A stretch of DNA of 64,000 bases from CAZVGZ01 sp964627605 (GTDB lineage Bacteria; Latescibacterota; MWCZ01; CAZVGZ01), in assembly GCA_964627605.1 (NCBI GenBank), contig CAZVGZ010000012.1, positions 29,657 through 93,656 on the forward strand. Direction: 5' to 3'. A program made the translations under genes and the position numbers. Shown here in pieces: positions 25,443 to 34,292 of this stretch. The first letter of the stretch is position 1, and each line of letters starts with the position of its first letter. The notes under the pieces were generated by a model, which was not told where the DNA came from, made no database searches, and saw only the letters and a program-made list of their open reading frames with translations.

Positions 25443-26681
25443 CTATCCTTTGGCTGCCGTGCGTCGTTGCGCTCGGCGCATCTCAAGATATATGCGGCGA
25501 CTCTTTTTCTTGGCTCGGTTGTGTTGGCGAAGGGTGCGGCTGAATGTGTGAGTGCCGTCCCAGTTCGCTACAAAATATACGTAGTCAGTGGAGTCAGGCC
25601 AGAGCGCTGCTTCAATGGCCTCCGCTCCAGGACTACAGATCGGCCCTGGCGGCAGCCCCTCGTAAAGATAGGTGTTGTACGGCGAGTCGATTGTCACGTC
25701 CCTGGTGCTGAGCCACTGCTTTTTGCGGGCGGTGGCTGTGATGTATTTGACTGTCGGGTCCGACCCCAGGAGCATGTTGCGCTCAAGGCGCGTGTGGAAC
25801 ACTTGTGAAATAATCGCTTTTTCACCGGTGGTCTGCGCCTCTTTTTCAACGATCGACGCCAGAGTAAGAACCTGATGCACCGACATGCCCAAGGAGTCGG
25901 CCTGCGCTCGCCACTCTTGGGTAACGATCGCATCAAATCTCTCAACCATGCGGACTATCACCTGCTTGGCGCTCATGTGCTCGCCAAACGAGTAGGTATC
26001 AGGAAACAGATACCCTTCAAGCGATGCGGAATCCGATCCCAAAGAGCTAGAGAACAGGCTGTCGAAAGCCAGATCAGCAACCTCCGCAGAATCGATGTTT
26101 TTCAGACTGTTGCCTAATACGCCGGCTGTCTCTGGTATCGTCAGGCCCTCGCGGACGGTTACGCGATGGAGGATCGCGCCGCCTTTGAGTAGCTGGCTCA
26201 AAATCCGGTCGGTGGGCCACGACTGGTCGATCTCGTGAATCCCGGCGCGAAGATTCTGTCCCGAACCATCATACCGGGCGCGAAGCCGGAAAAAAGTGGC
26301 GCTGCGGATCAGGCCCATACTCTCAAGCCGCTTGGATACAGTCAGGGCGGTCATCCCGTTATCTATTTGGAAACTTGAGAGGTTTGCGACGTCCGACACC
26401 GGGCTGTTGAGGTGATTTGAGACCAGCGTCGCCGCGACACCACCGACAGCAACAGAGATCACCCCCGCCCCCAACCCCCAAACCCATACCCGCCTTTTAT
26501 TCACGATCCCCGTCCCCTCAGAACTCACGGGGTCGCCTGCAAGGAGTAATCGCACTCGGTGGAGCGCCACCACAAAGAGCAACAACAGCCGGAAAACTGC
26601 CAAAAGCGGCGTGAGGATCAGAATCCACAATAGCGACAGAGCTGTCGCCGCCGCCATTTTGAAGAAGCCGCTACCCTGCAT
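25443..26681 (-). CDS. mltG: Endolytic murein transglycosylase MltG
   Basis: Membrane-anchored lytic transglycosylase that cuts nascent glycan strands. The 412-residue protein has two N-terminal hydrophobic segments (about 8-45 and 68-90), then a LysM-like region and the YceG domain: 'SLEGYLFPDTYSF' with the catalytic Glu, 'ASIVEKEAQ', 'LGSDPTVKY' and 'SPYNTYLYEGLPPGPICSPG'. Most MltG have one membrane helix, so the extra hydrophobic N-terminal stretch is a little unusual. ATG 26681 overlaps the end of ruvX by 11 nt. Confidence 0.93.
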   Translation of the reverse strand: MQGSGFFKMAAATALSLLWILILTPLLAVFRLLLLFVVALHRVRLLLAGDPVSSEGTGIVNKRRVWVWGLGAGVISVAVGGVAATLVSNHLNSPVSDVANLSSFQIDNGMTALTVSKRLESMGLIRSATFFRLRARYDGSGQNLRAGIHEIDQSWPTDRILSQLLKGGAILHRVTVREGLTIPETAGVLGNSLKNIDSAEVADLAFDSLFSSSLGSDSASLEGYLFPDTYSFGEHMSAKQVIVRMVERFDAIVTQEWRAQADSLGMSVHQVLTLASIVEKEAQTTGEKAIISQVFHTRLERNMLLGSDPTVKYITATARKKQWLSTRDVTIDSPYNTYLYEGLPPGPICSPGAEAIEAALWPDSTDYVYFVANWDGTHTFSRTLRQHNRAKKKSRRIYLEMRRAQRRTAAKG

Positions 26682-27150
26682 GGCCCTTTAGGTAGTCCCG
26701 CAGAATCAGCACAGCAGCCCTCTGGTCAACCACCTGCTTTGAGCGGATTGCGCGACGCTTACCTCGGCTTTTGCGTCGCTGCCCGTCCATCGCCGCCACC
26801 GCAAACGCCTCCTCAGCCGCTGCGGCTTCTATCATCTCTTGCTCGGCTGCCCAGCTTGTCAGCCCCTCGTCCATGAAAACGACGGGCACTGAAACCTGGG
26901 TTTCGAGCGCTTCGGCGAACTTTCTGGTAATCAGAGTCTGCTCTGACTCTCCACCGTCGAGATGAAGCGGCAAGCCGACTACGATTGTTTTTAGGTCGTC
27001 CAGCTCTTGCACCAATCCCACGATCTGCCGCACAGCGTCTTTAGTGCCGGTGACAATAAGCGTTGGCCTTGGATGGGCATCTATCCCAAGCGGATCGCTC
27101 ACTGCGATGCCTACCCGCCTGGTTCCATAATCAACACCCAGAATAGACAT
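26671..27150 (-). CDS. ruvX: Putative pre-16S rRNA nuclease / Holliday junction resolvase-like YqgF
   Basis: RNase-H-fold YqgF protein of 159 residues. 'ILGVDYGTRRVGIAVSD' carries the first acidic residue (Asp7), 'IVVGLPLHLDGGES' the second strand, 'VVFMDEGLTSWAAE' the Glu, and 'VDQRAAVLILRDYL' the final Asp. There is a basic, Ala-rich insertion of ~30 residues before the last motif (reads 'RRKSRGKRRAIRSK'), which makes it longer than the usual ~140. It is followed directly by mltG, a frequent arrangement. Confidence 0.92.
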   Translation of the reverse strand: MSILGVDYGTRRVGIAVSDPLGIDAHPRPTLIVTGTKDAVRQIVGLVQELDDLKTIVVGLPLHLDGGESEQTLITRKFAEALETQVSVPVVFMDEGLTSWAAEQEMIEAAAAEEAFAVAAMDGQRRKSRGKRRAIRSKQVVDQRAAVLILRDYLKGHAG

Positions 27151-27724
27151 GGGCGTAAACTCCTGACCTGATCTCGTTCAACACTTCTCTGTGGGCGGTA
27201 AACGCGACATTGGCTGGGGGCGATCTAAGATCAAACCATCGGGCGTCTGATGCGTCATCCCCAGCTTTGAGGTCACCGCTCCATCCATCGACCCAATAGA
27301 CTATAAACAGCGCATGTGTTCTGGGGTCATCTGTGCCGGTCTTGACATCCAGCATCACCGGCGGACCCTCCAAAACCAAAGCTGTCTCTTCGGCTATCTC
27401 CCTGGCAAGAGTATCTTGAGGACGCTCCCCATACTCCATGAACCCGGCTGGAAGGCACCAGTCACCGAGATACGGCTCTATAGCCCTCTCAACAAGTAGC
27501 ACCTTGCCACTTTCTACGAGTACTCCACCTACGGCGGGGGACGGATTTACGTAGTAGACGAAACCGCAGTCTTGGCAAATAGGCCGCCGAACATCACCGT
27601 CGCTCTTTATAGCCAGTCCGCCACCGCACTTGGGGCAGAACCGGTAGTCTGGCAGCGGGTAGAGCGCGCCATCCAGAGCGCGAATAGTGTTGTCGCTACC
27701 GCGTTCGCCAGGAGTTTCTACCAT
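27131..27724 (-). CDS. NUDIX hydrolase with N-terminal zinc ribbon
   Basis: Residues ~28-60 form a zinc ribbon (CPKC ... CQDC), as in NudC-like enzymes. The NUDIX box reads 'GFMEYGERPQDTLAREIAEETAL', matching Gx5Ex7REUxEE with the catalytic glutamates. 'YVNPSPAVGGVLVE' is the typical lead-in strand. Length (197) is shorter than NADH pyrophosphatase, so it is more likely an ADP-ribose or general nucleotide-diphosphate hydrolase. The 3' end overlaps ruvX by 20 nt. Confidence 0.88.
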   Translation of the reverse strand: MVETPGERGSDNTIRALDGALYPLPDYRFCPKCGGGLAIKSDGDVRRPICQDCGFVYYVNPSPAVGGVLVESGKVLLVERAIEPYLGDWCLPAGFMEYGERPQDTLAREIAEETALVLEGPPVMLDVKTGTDDPRTHALFIVYWVDGWSGDLKAGDDASDARWFDLRSPPANVAFTAHREVLNEIRSGVYAHVYSGC

Positions 27725-27746
27725 CCACCCCTTATCCGTTTCGCAT

Positions 27747-28397
27747 TCAAGCCCTCGGCTCTGAGTTTCTCCACTTGGCGACCTCCTCCTCCGCTGAGAG
27801 AATCTCCCTGTGAAGAGCGTCCAACCGCTGTATTATCGGATCAGGCAGATCGCTGTGGTCGAGCTCGTTCATCACTATACGTTTGCCTTTGTGTCGGACC
27901 ACCCGGCCTCTGACACCCACCACAGTGCTGTCTGGAGGAACGTCGTCCAACACCACCGTATTGGCTCCGATAAGAACATTGTCGCCAATGGTGATGTTCC
28001 CCAAGATTTTGGCTCCAGCTCCCACCACAATCCCATTTGCCAGGGTTGGATGGCGCTTGCCGGTCTCTTTCCCGGTGCCCCCCAATGTCACCCCCTGAAA
28101 CAGGGTGCAGTCGTCACCTATCTCCGCAGTCTCACCGATAACTATCCCCATCCCGTGATCGATGAAAAACCCAGCGCCTATCCTGGCGGCTGGATGGATT
28201 TCAATGCCGGTGACAAAACGGGCGACCTGCGAGATCAGCCGAGGGATAAACGGCAGACCCCACTTTGAAAGAGTATGGGCTATCCTGTGCGCCCAAAGGG
28301 CGTGAAGGCCCGCATAGGTAAAGACGACCTCGAACAGCCCCCAGAAACCTCTGGCAGCAGGGTCTCGGTCGAACACCGCCTTAATGTCACGAAACAT
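27747..28397 (-). CDS. cysE: Serine O-acetyltransferase CysE
   Basis: First step of cysteine synthesis: acetyl-CoA + serine to O-acetylserine. The 216-residue protein has the short N-terminal helical domain of the EpsC/CysE type and a left-handed beta-helix of hexapeptide repeats with 'IEIHPAARIGAGFFIDHGMGIVIGETAEIGDD' (active-site His/Asp) and 'GVTLGGTGKETGKRHPTL'. It lies 18 kb from the CysM-like synthase, and 22 nt upstream of the NUDIX gene in the same direction. Confidence 0.95.
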   Translation of the reverse strand: MFRDIKAVFDRDPAARGFWGLFEVVFTYAGLHALWAHRIAHTLSKWGLPFIPRLISQVARFVTGIEIHPAARIGAGFFIDHGMGIVIGETAEIGDDCTLFQGVTLGGTGKETGKRHPTLANGIVVGAGAKILGNITIGDNVLIGANTVVLDDVPPDSTVVGVRGRVVRHKGKRIVMNELDHSDLPDPIIQRLDALHREILSAEEEVAKWRNSEPRA

Positions 28398-28617
28398 TAT
28401 AGAGACCTGCTCTTAGCTTGAAATCACCAGCACAGCATAGAAAAATACTCTCACAGGTGGCCGTTCTCAACGCTCCGAGTGTCCATCGCCGTGTCAGCGG
28501 CTGCCGAACCGGGTTGATCCCGACATTCGTTTTGACAAGCTCGTGACCCAATTCATTACCTTCTAATGCCACGAACCGACACCGTAGCCATCCAAAAACG
28601 CAAGGCCAGAGGGCTGT
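28398..28617. other. Divergent intergenic region between cysE and gcvPB
   Basis: 220 bp separating two divergent genes. I see no riboswitch-like structure, no clear promoter pair and no conserved short gene. The 176-residue minus-strand frame through here continues into gcvPB antisense and is a shadow. Confidence 0.5.
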
Positions 28618-30066
28618 ATGACTGTGCCGCTCATTTTTGACGAATCGAGGCCCGGACGAACCGGTGCTAGCTTCCCCAAGCCAGAGGTTCCGGTCCGTCC
28701 TATAGACGAACTGATACCGCCCAAGTTCCTTAGATCGACACCACTCAGGTTGCCAGAGGTCAGTGAAGGCACCGCCGTAAGGCATTTTACACGCCTGTCG
28801 GTGATGAATCACCACATCGACAAAGACATCTATCCGCTCGGATCGTGCACAATGAAATACAACCCCAAAATAAACGAGAGGATCGCTCGGCTTCCCACAA
28901 TCGCGTCTGCTCATCCGCTATCTCCACCAGAATTCGCCCAGGGACCTCTGCGATTGATCTACGAGCTAGGGGAGCTGCTGAAATCGATAACCGGTTTTGA
29001 TGCGATTACTCTACAGCCTGCGGCAGGGGCGCAGAGCGAACTGACCGGGCTGCTGGTAATACGAGCCTATCACCACTCCCGGAACAACACCAAGACGCAC
29101 ATGCTGCAGCCGGACTCTGCCCATGGAACAAATCCGGCGAGCGCGACGCTAGCTGGCTACGACAGCGTCTCGATCCCCACCAATTCCGAAGGCCTCGTGG
29201 ACCTGGATGCGCTCAAGAAAGCCGTCAACGACGAGACTGCGGGGCTGATGATTACGAACCCTAATACATTAGGGCTGTTTGAGAAAGATATTGAAGAGAT
29301 AGCCGAAGTGATCCACAGTGTTGATGGGCTGATATATATGGACGGGGCGAACCTCAACGCAATTCTGTCCATCGCCATACCAGCTCTCACCGGTGTCGAT
29401 ATGGTTCATGTGAATCTCCACAAAACGTTTTCGACACCCCACGGTGGCGGCGGCCCTGGGGGTGGTTGTCTGGCTGTCACAGGATCGCTGGGGAAATTTC
29501 TGCCAACCCCGAGAGTTGTTGAGTCCGATGGTCGATACGATCTGTCGTGGGATGCGCCACAGAGCGTTGGAAAAATTCACGGGTTTTGGGGTAATGTAGG
29601 CGTCATGACGAGGGCGTACGCCTACATAAGGATGATGGGTGCTGAAGGGCTTGCTCGCATATCAAAAACAGCGATCATAAACGCCAACTATCTGCGCTGC
29701 AAGCTGAAACATGTCATGGCGCTTCCCTACGACCGCCCGTGCATGCACGAGGTCGTGTTTTCGGGTTCGCGCCAGAAAGCCAAGAGTGTCGGGATGCTCG
29801 ACATCGCCAAGCGGGTGCTCGATTTTGGCGTCTATGCCCCAACGGTATACTTTCCTCTGGTCGTCCCTGAAGCGATGATGATCGAACCTACGGAGAGCGA
29901 GACCAGAGAGACACTGGACAGGTTTGCTGAGATCATCGAACAGATCGCAGCCGAGGTCGATTCCGATAGTGAGGTCGTTCTTACAGCACCTCACAACACC
30001 CCTGTGGGCAGACTGGACGAGGTTCGCGCCGCCCGCAGCCCAGACCTGCGCCACGATTTTGGCTAG
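28618..30066 (+). CDS. gcvPB: Glycine dehydrogenase (decarboxylating) subunit 2
   Basis: P-protein beta subunit of the glycine cleavage system, PLP-dependent. 'SCTMKYNPK', 'LQPAAGAQSELTGLL', 'DSAHGTNPASATLAGY', 'MDGANLNAIL' and the PLP lysine in 'VNLHKTFSTPHGGGGPG' (Lys269) are all present. Length 482 is typical. The two-subunit form needs a gcvPA, which is not in this window (nor are gcvT, gcvH or lpd), so the gene stands alone here. RBS AGAGGG lies ~5 nt before the ATG. Confidence 0.95.
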   Translation: MTVPLIFDESRPGRTGASFPKPEVPVRPIDELIPPKFLRSTPLRLPEVSEGTAVRHFTRLSVMNHHIDKDIYPLGSCTMKYNPKINERIARLPTIASAHPLSPPEFAQGPLRLIYELGELLKSITGFDAITLQPAAGAQSELTGLLVIRAYHHSRNNTKTHMLQPDSAHGTNPASATLAGYDSVSIPTNSEGLVDLDALKKAVNDETAGLMITNPNTLGLFEKDIEEIAEVIHSVDGLIYMDGANLNAILSIAIPALTGVDMVHVNLHKTFSTPHGGGGPGGGCLAVTGSLGKFLPTPRVVESDGRYDLSWDAPQSVGKIHGFWGNVGVMTRAYAYIRMMGAEGLARISKTAIINANYLRCKLKHVMALPYDRPCMHEVVFSGSRQKAKSVGMLDIAKRVLDFGVYAPTVYFPLVVPEAMMIEPTESETRETLDRFAEIIEQIAAEVDSDSEVVLTAPHNTPVGRLDEVRAARSPDLRHDFG

Positions 30067-30132
30067 ATAACCTCTACCACTTTGGTCGAAAATCTGAACG
30101 TCAACCGCCGAGTTCAACTACGGTCAGAGAAG

Positions 30133-31146
30133 ATGAAAGAAAAAATTTCCGGCGATCAGGTACGTGGTGTTATCACGATGTCGGATGTCCTTGTGGTCTG
30201 CCACCACGCTCTTCTTGCTCTTGCAAACGGCCAAGCGAAAAATCCGCCGCGCAAACAGAGCATCACAGAAGATGGCTTTCACCTGGAGATGAGCGCCGAA
30301 ATTAGAGTCGCCGACGGGAGACTGTTGGCCAGCGGAAAGAAAGTCATAGACGAGCGCAACGCTTCCGACGCCGAAAGAGGTCGTGCGCTTGGGGTACGCG
30401 AGGCTGCGGTTGTTCTCGACAACCCTGCGACGGGTCAGCCAGCCTTCACGGTAGATGCCGAAACAATAACGAACTGGCGAACCGGTGCAGTAGCAGCGTT
30501 AGCAGCAGGCTACCTGACCAGCGGTCCGGTGAGCCGTGTAGCCATTGTGGGAACAGGCAGGACAGCAGAATCGATCGCTATGGGGGTGGACGAACAGCTC
30601 CGTCCAGATTTAATTAGCGCCACGAGCCGGACCAGCGAGCGATGCCGTGCTTTCATTGATGATATTACCCCTTTGGTTCACGCGGAACTGAAAGCAGATC
30701 AGAGCGATATCGGTGTTTTGACCCAGAGCGCCGATGTCGTGTTTGCCGCTGTACCATCTCCAACCCCCATCATTCTACACGAACATTTGGGTGGTGTCAG
30801 ACATCTGGGTGTTATCGCTGGTGATCCCCGGACAAGACAGGTGTCCCACGAGGTGATGCGCGACGCGCTGGTCATTCCCGATCATTACGAGCAGGCGCAG
30901 GAGTCAGGTGAGTTTATCCACGCCATTGACATCGGCGAACTGGAACACTTCGGTCTGCATTCAAACGATGACGGCGCTGTGTTTACGGTGGCTGATGCAG
31001 CAGCGGAACGGATACCTCAGTCGGGTGAGATGACGCTTGCGTATTTCACCGGCCTGGGGCTGTTTGACGTGGCGTTGGGCGCTTTGGTGGTGAACCGCAC
31101 TGTCGGGGGTTTTGACGACGTGGTGACTCTGATGGGCCTACATTAG
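30133..31146 (+). CDS. Ornithine cyclodeaminase / mu-crystallin family protein
   Basis: NAD(P)-binding protein of 337 residues. Substrate-domain motifs ('GHHLEMSAEIRVAD'-like sequence, 'NPATGQPAFTVDAETITNWRTGAVAALAAGYLT') and Rossmann motif 'VAIVGTGRTAESIAMGV' match the family, which includes ornithine cyclodeaminase, alanine dehydrogenase and ketimine reductases. 'DVVFAAVPSPTPII' is the usual 'TxTxSxxP' position. ATG 30133 is used; the longer frame enters the intergenic region. Substrate unknown; the placement after gcvPB hints at amino-acid metabolism. Confidence 0.85.
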   Translation: MKEKISGDQVRGVITMSDVLVVCHHALLALANGQAKNPPRKQSITEDGFHLEMSAEIRVADGRLLASGKKVIDERNASDAERGRALGVREAAVVLDNPATGQPAFTVDAETITNWRTGAVAALAAGYLTSGPVSRVAIVGTGRTAESIAMGVDEQLRPDLISATSRTSERCRAFIDDITPLVHAELKADQSDIGVLTQSADVVFAAVPSPTPIILHEHLGGVRHLGVIAGDPRTRQVSHEVMRDALVIPDHYEQAQESGEFIHAIDIGELEHFGLHSNDDGAVFTVADAAAERIPQSGEMTLAYFTGLGLFDVALGALVVNRTVGGFDDVVTLMGLH

Positions 31147-31282
31147 ATCGACCGACTGATCCCGCTGGATTGATGATCCTGAAACCTTCTCTGTGTTACT
31201 GAACTCCCTTCAGTCACAGTTTATATGTATCATTGCTGACTTGATCTCCAAAACCGCCGGGGACGAATGCTTAGGAGGAATC

Positions 31283-32119
31283 GTGCGTACTAGCAAAACT
31301 GTACTGATCACCGCCATAGTCGCACTCGCCACAACTGTGCCATCATGGGCGACTGACGTTAGCGGCGCAATCGGAAGCCAGACGTGGACACAATCGAACA
31401 GCCCCTATCAGTTGACAGGGGAGTCAACAATACCGATCCTTTTGGCGGATTGGCGGTGCTTGGTGCAAACACCCGCTTAGGAATTAGGCGCAGCGTTATG
31501 TCTGACAACACCAACCCCAATCGGCGTGGCGGCGGTCTGACCGTGGTTGGCGGTCGGGTGGTTGTTGACTCCTGCATTCTCTCCAAGAACATCAGCCATG
31601 TGCCCGACAATGACGTAGCACCGAATGATGGCGGAGGACTTAGGGGAGAGCAAGCGCATCTGATAATTCGCAACAGCCAGTTTGATGGTAACAGCGTAGG
31701 TGGTATATACGCTACGGACTCCACTTTTGTGATGGAAGACTGCTCGATAACTAACAACAGTGGCGGCGATGAAATTGCTGCTGGCGTGGACGCCCAGCTG
31801 ACCATCGAGCAGTCTGTTGTGGCGCACGCCACATCCGCTGGCAGTGACGGTGGCGGGGGGAGGAGCGACTCCACAGTCGAGCTACTACATCATCGTAGTA
31901 GACACCAACTATACACCGTCGTGGGACACCACAGCGACTCTACAGCAGGCAACTGTGGCGCAGGCGTCCACAGACACACAGCGCGCTAGCGATCATGATG
32001 GGTCAGACAGTGGAGAGCTCATTTTCGAGATCAGATCTGAGCCGTTCAGCGGGGTCTACATAGTGAGAATGACCGCAGGTGATTACTTACAGACCCGACG
32101 AGTGGCGCTCGTGCGGTAG
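31283..32119 (+). pseudogene. Exported beta-helix protein with FlgD-like tail, internal deletion and frameshifts
   Basis: GTG 31283 has a perfect AGGAGG 5 nt upstream and opens a signal peptide ('VLITAIVALATTVPSWA') followed by 'QTWTQSNSPYQLTGE', the usual start of such proteins. The frame then breaks near 31430 and continues in a second frame ('PFGGLAVLGANTRLGIRRSVMSDN' and 'GGGLTVVGGRVVVDSC') typical of beta-helix repeats. Near a G-run at 31852-31860 it shifts again to a frame that ends 'FSGVYIVRMTAGDYLQTRRVALVR' at 32119, the FlgD-like C-terminus. The mid-protein is much too short, so a deletion is also likely. Confidence 0.78.
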
Positions 32120-32124
32120 GCGAG

Positions 32125-32862
32125 TTACTGTGGCGGCTTAGCGCTTCGCAATATCCCTGCGGAGCGCTCGGCGAATGGAGCGTCAGACGTCTCCAGCCGT
32201 TGGATCGCGCTCTGGTAATCATACATCACGCGTTGGTGAGCGACACTCCACAGTTCTCCATCCCAAGACACCAGCGCGTATGCTGCCCTGTGGTCCCCAT
32301 CAAACGGCAGTCCTACCGATCCGATCGACGACAGACGTTGCCCTCGGACCTGACCTTCGACTGCAAAGTGGATGTGGCCGAACAGTATCAGGTTGGCGTT
32401 GGCATCACCGATCAACGTCCGAGTTTCTGTTGATGGGATGTCCACCGGCCCAAACCCCAGCGGGGCGGACTCGACGTCTGTAGGCGATGCGTGTACCACC
32501 AGTAGATCGTCGTCTGGCGAACTGCCCCCTGGCGGCGTGATACGGTGATCGAACTCCAATCCTGCCAGGTACTGCATTCCTTTGTCCTCAATCCGCTCCC
32601 TCACCCAGACCATCGCCGGTTCGCCGAATTTCTCGTGCGACCCGTCTGTCAGATACCACTCTGTGTTTCCTCGGATTGTCGGCGCATCTAGTTCCAAAAG
32701 CAGCGCCAAGCAGCCGAAAGGCTCCAGCCCAAACGCCAGAAGATCGCCAGCCACCACTATCTCATCAATGTTTTGGCTTTCGATGTTGTTCAACACCGCT
32801 TCCAATGCCGCCAGATTCCCGTGGATATCTGACAGAACCGCAACTGTGCGTCCCTGTAACAC
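32125..32862 (-). CDS. YfcE/MJ0936-type metallophosphoesterase
   Basis: A 245-residue phosphodiesterase. The N-terminal 'VAVLSDIHGNLAALEAVL', 'IVVAGDLLAFG', 'IRGNTEWYL' (GNxE in place of GNHD), 'LLVVHASP' and 'ILFGHIHFAVEG' are typical of this subgroup, which often cleaves cyclic or model phosphodiesters. The stop faces the beta-helix pseudogene with only 5 nt between. Confidence 0.88.
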   Translation of the reverse strand: MLQGRTVAVLSDIHGNLAALEAVLNNIESQNIDEIVVAGDLLAFGLEPFGCLALLLELDAPTIRGNTEWYLTDGSHEKFGEPAMVWVRERIEDKGMQYLAGLEFDHRITPPGGSSPDDDLLVVHASPTDVESAPLGFGPVDIPSTETRTLIGDANANLILFGHIHFAVEGQVRGQRLSSIGSVGLPFDGDHRAAYALVSWDGELWSVAHQRVMYDYQSAIQRLETSDAPFAERSAGILRSAKPPQ

Positions 32863-32890
32863 TGTTCTGCATCCCCTGTCTTATAGATTA

Positions 32891-33004
32891 GCCGACGAGT
32901 ACCTGATAATATCGTACACCGAGTTCCCACAACCCAACTACGGTGGATGTGAGATTATTGAAGAGCCAGGGGGGCAAACTGTCGAAGTTGATCGGAGGAC
33001 TTGA
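32891..33004 (+). other. Possible C-terminal remnant of an enzyme-like frame
   Basis: In this otherwise gene-free stretch one frame reads 'LADEYLIISYTEFPQPNYGG' and then 'IIEEPGGQTVEVDRRT' before a stop. It has no start and no RBS. It may be the last part of a lost beta-propeller or sialidase-like gene; evidence is weak. Confidence 0.25.
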
Positions 33005-33036
33005 AGTCGAGCCTACGAAGCGCCGCGTCGGCTGTC

Positions 33037-33726
33037 CTATATCAAGCCAGCACCAACGAGCGCTGAGAGGAGCTCGTTAGTTCTCCGCCACTCCCAACAC
33101 AAAAGCGACTTACTATGTCCACTCCAGGTGGTAGATGAAGTCCACTCGTGGAGAATCGATTTCCCCAGAAGCGCCTGACGATTTTTGTTTGCGATCAACA
33201 CCGTAGGCTCACGGCAGACTCTGCGCTTCGATCCGGCGGGATAGGAGTACCGTTCTGAGCTCTTGAAAGGTTTGTCCACGGGAAATATTACCACAAGAGC
33301 GATGGTTCCGGTGGCTTCTGCAACATGCATGGCCGCCCAGTCTTTGTCCTCTCCGCTAAACGAATTCCAGTAGGTTGCCTCGTTTATAACAATAATCACT
33401 CCACCTTGTTGCGCTTCTTTTATGTCGGCAAAAATCACCCGGGTGTGTTTCATAGGGACATCGCCATCCCGATGCGTCCCCACCACCTCTACGTGTCTGG
33501 CTTCGTGGGTCAAACATCTTGGATCTAAGTCCGCGCCGCTGGACGCGAATTCGATTCCCACTGCGGTATCGGCCATCGACTGTTTTATAAACAGGCTATA
33601 GCGCGTCCAGGTAACCGGGCTGATCTTCTCGGTCTTTCTGTCCTCTGGCACCGGAATGCGAGACCTCAAATCGATGACTCTGAAATCTTTGACGAATTCG
33701 AGCCCTTCATTAGGTGGGGTGTTCAT
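33037..33726 (-). CDS. Unknown soluble protein of two-gene cassette
   Basis: A 229-residue protein with no recognised family. Distinctive features are 'IDLRSRIPVPEDRKTEKISPVTWTRY', a segment with 'LTHEARHVEVVGTHRDGDVPMKHTRVIFADI', the motif 'NEATYWNSFSGEDKDWAAM' and a C-terminal 'LLGKSILHEW'. It looks like a two-layer beta-rich domain. It has no signal or membrane segment. It starts 21 nt after the stop of the small membrane protein, on the same strand, and probably forms an operon with it. Confidence 0.6.
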   Translation of the reverse strand: MNTPPNEGLEFVKDFRVIDLRSRIPVPEDRKTEKISPVTWTRYSLFIKQSMADTAVGIEFASSGADLDPRCLTHEARHVEVVGTHRDGDVPMKHTRVIFADIKEAQQGGVIIVINEATYWNSFSGEDKDWAAMHVAEATGTIALVVIFPVDKPFKSSERYSYPAGSKRRVCREPTVLIANKNRQALLGKSILHEWTSSTTWSGHSKSLLCWEWRRTNELLSALVGAGLI

Positions 33727-33747
33727 ATTCGTCTGCTGATATCGGTT

Positions 33748-34035
33748 CTACAATGTCCTTGTCTTTAGGGGGACGATGGATATCGGGTGGTGAACTTTAG
33801 GGGGATTCAAGGCCATCTGCAGCGGCATCAGCACGAGAACAGCCCCGATTCCGAACACGACAATCTTATTCTGCCCTTTTATCTCGGCCCCAAGGAATTT
33901 GAAATGAGCGTGCTTGTGATGGCCTTTGCGTTTGTGACGCTGTTTACGAAGGATCACGTACCCATAGATCGCGATTATGGATGCGCCTAGCGCTCCGATG
34001 ACGATGGAGTAGACCAAGTAAAAAGTATCAGACAT
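33748..34035 (-). CDS. Small two-helix membrane protein of two-gene cassette
   Basis: The ATG at 34035 is preferred (95 residues; an AAGGGG-type site precedes it). Helix 1 is ~4-28 ('YLVYSIVIGALGASIIAIYGYVIL'), followed by a very basic His/Lys-rich stretch 'RKQRHKRKGHHKHAH' on the presumably cytoplasmic side, then 'FKFLGAEIKGQ' and helix 2 ('IVVFGIGAVLVLMPLQMAL'). No known family. Together with the following soluble protein it may form a membrane-anchored sensor or effector pair, but that is inference. Confidence 0.55.
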   Translation of the reverse strand: MSDTFYLVYSIVIGALGASIIAIYGYVILRKQRHKRKGHHKHAHFKFLGAEIKGQNKIVVFGIGAVLVLMPLQMALNPPKVHHPISIVPLKTRTL

Positions 34036-34292
34036 AGTAGCGCCCCCCCCCTTGACAGAAAATCGTATTGCGCGACACGCGTATACAACAGCGACTGTTA
34101 GTGTCAAGGCGTTAGGTGCATTTCATGCCGTATATATATTGAAGCTACCAGGAGGAGCTAAGCCCATGGCGTACAGCTATCTTCGGTGCGCCGGTTCTTG
34201 ATATTCGGTTATACAACCGCTCTCCAACTACCCTCGACACCAGGTAGCCGTTACGCCAGGGGGGGCCAGTCGGTGGATGATTAGACGGTCGC
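34036..34292. other. Intergenic region with a strong RBS in front of an 11-codon frame
   Basis: 257 bp between the cassette and the URO-D gene. It holds an AT-rich box near 34132-34140 (TATATATATT), and an AGGAGG at 34152-34157 followed by ATG 34165, opening a frame of only 11 codons (MAYSYLRCAGS). This looks like the start of a gene whose body has been lost. A G-run ends the region. Confidence 0.4.

Noticed and set aside
28387..28914. 175-residue minus-strand frame at the start of gcvPB
   Set aside because: Overlaps the well-supported gcvPB N-terminus on the other strand; composition is that of an antisense shadow.
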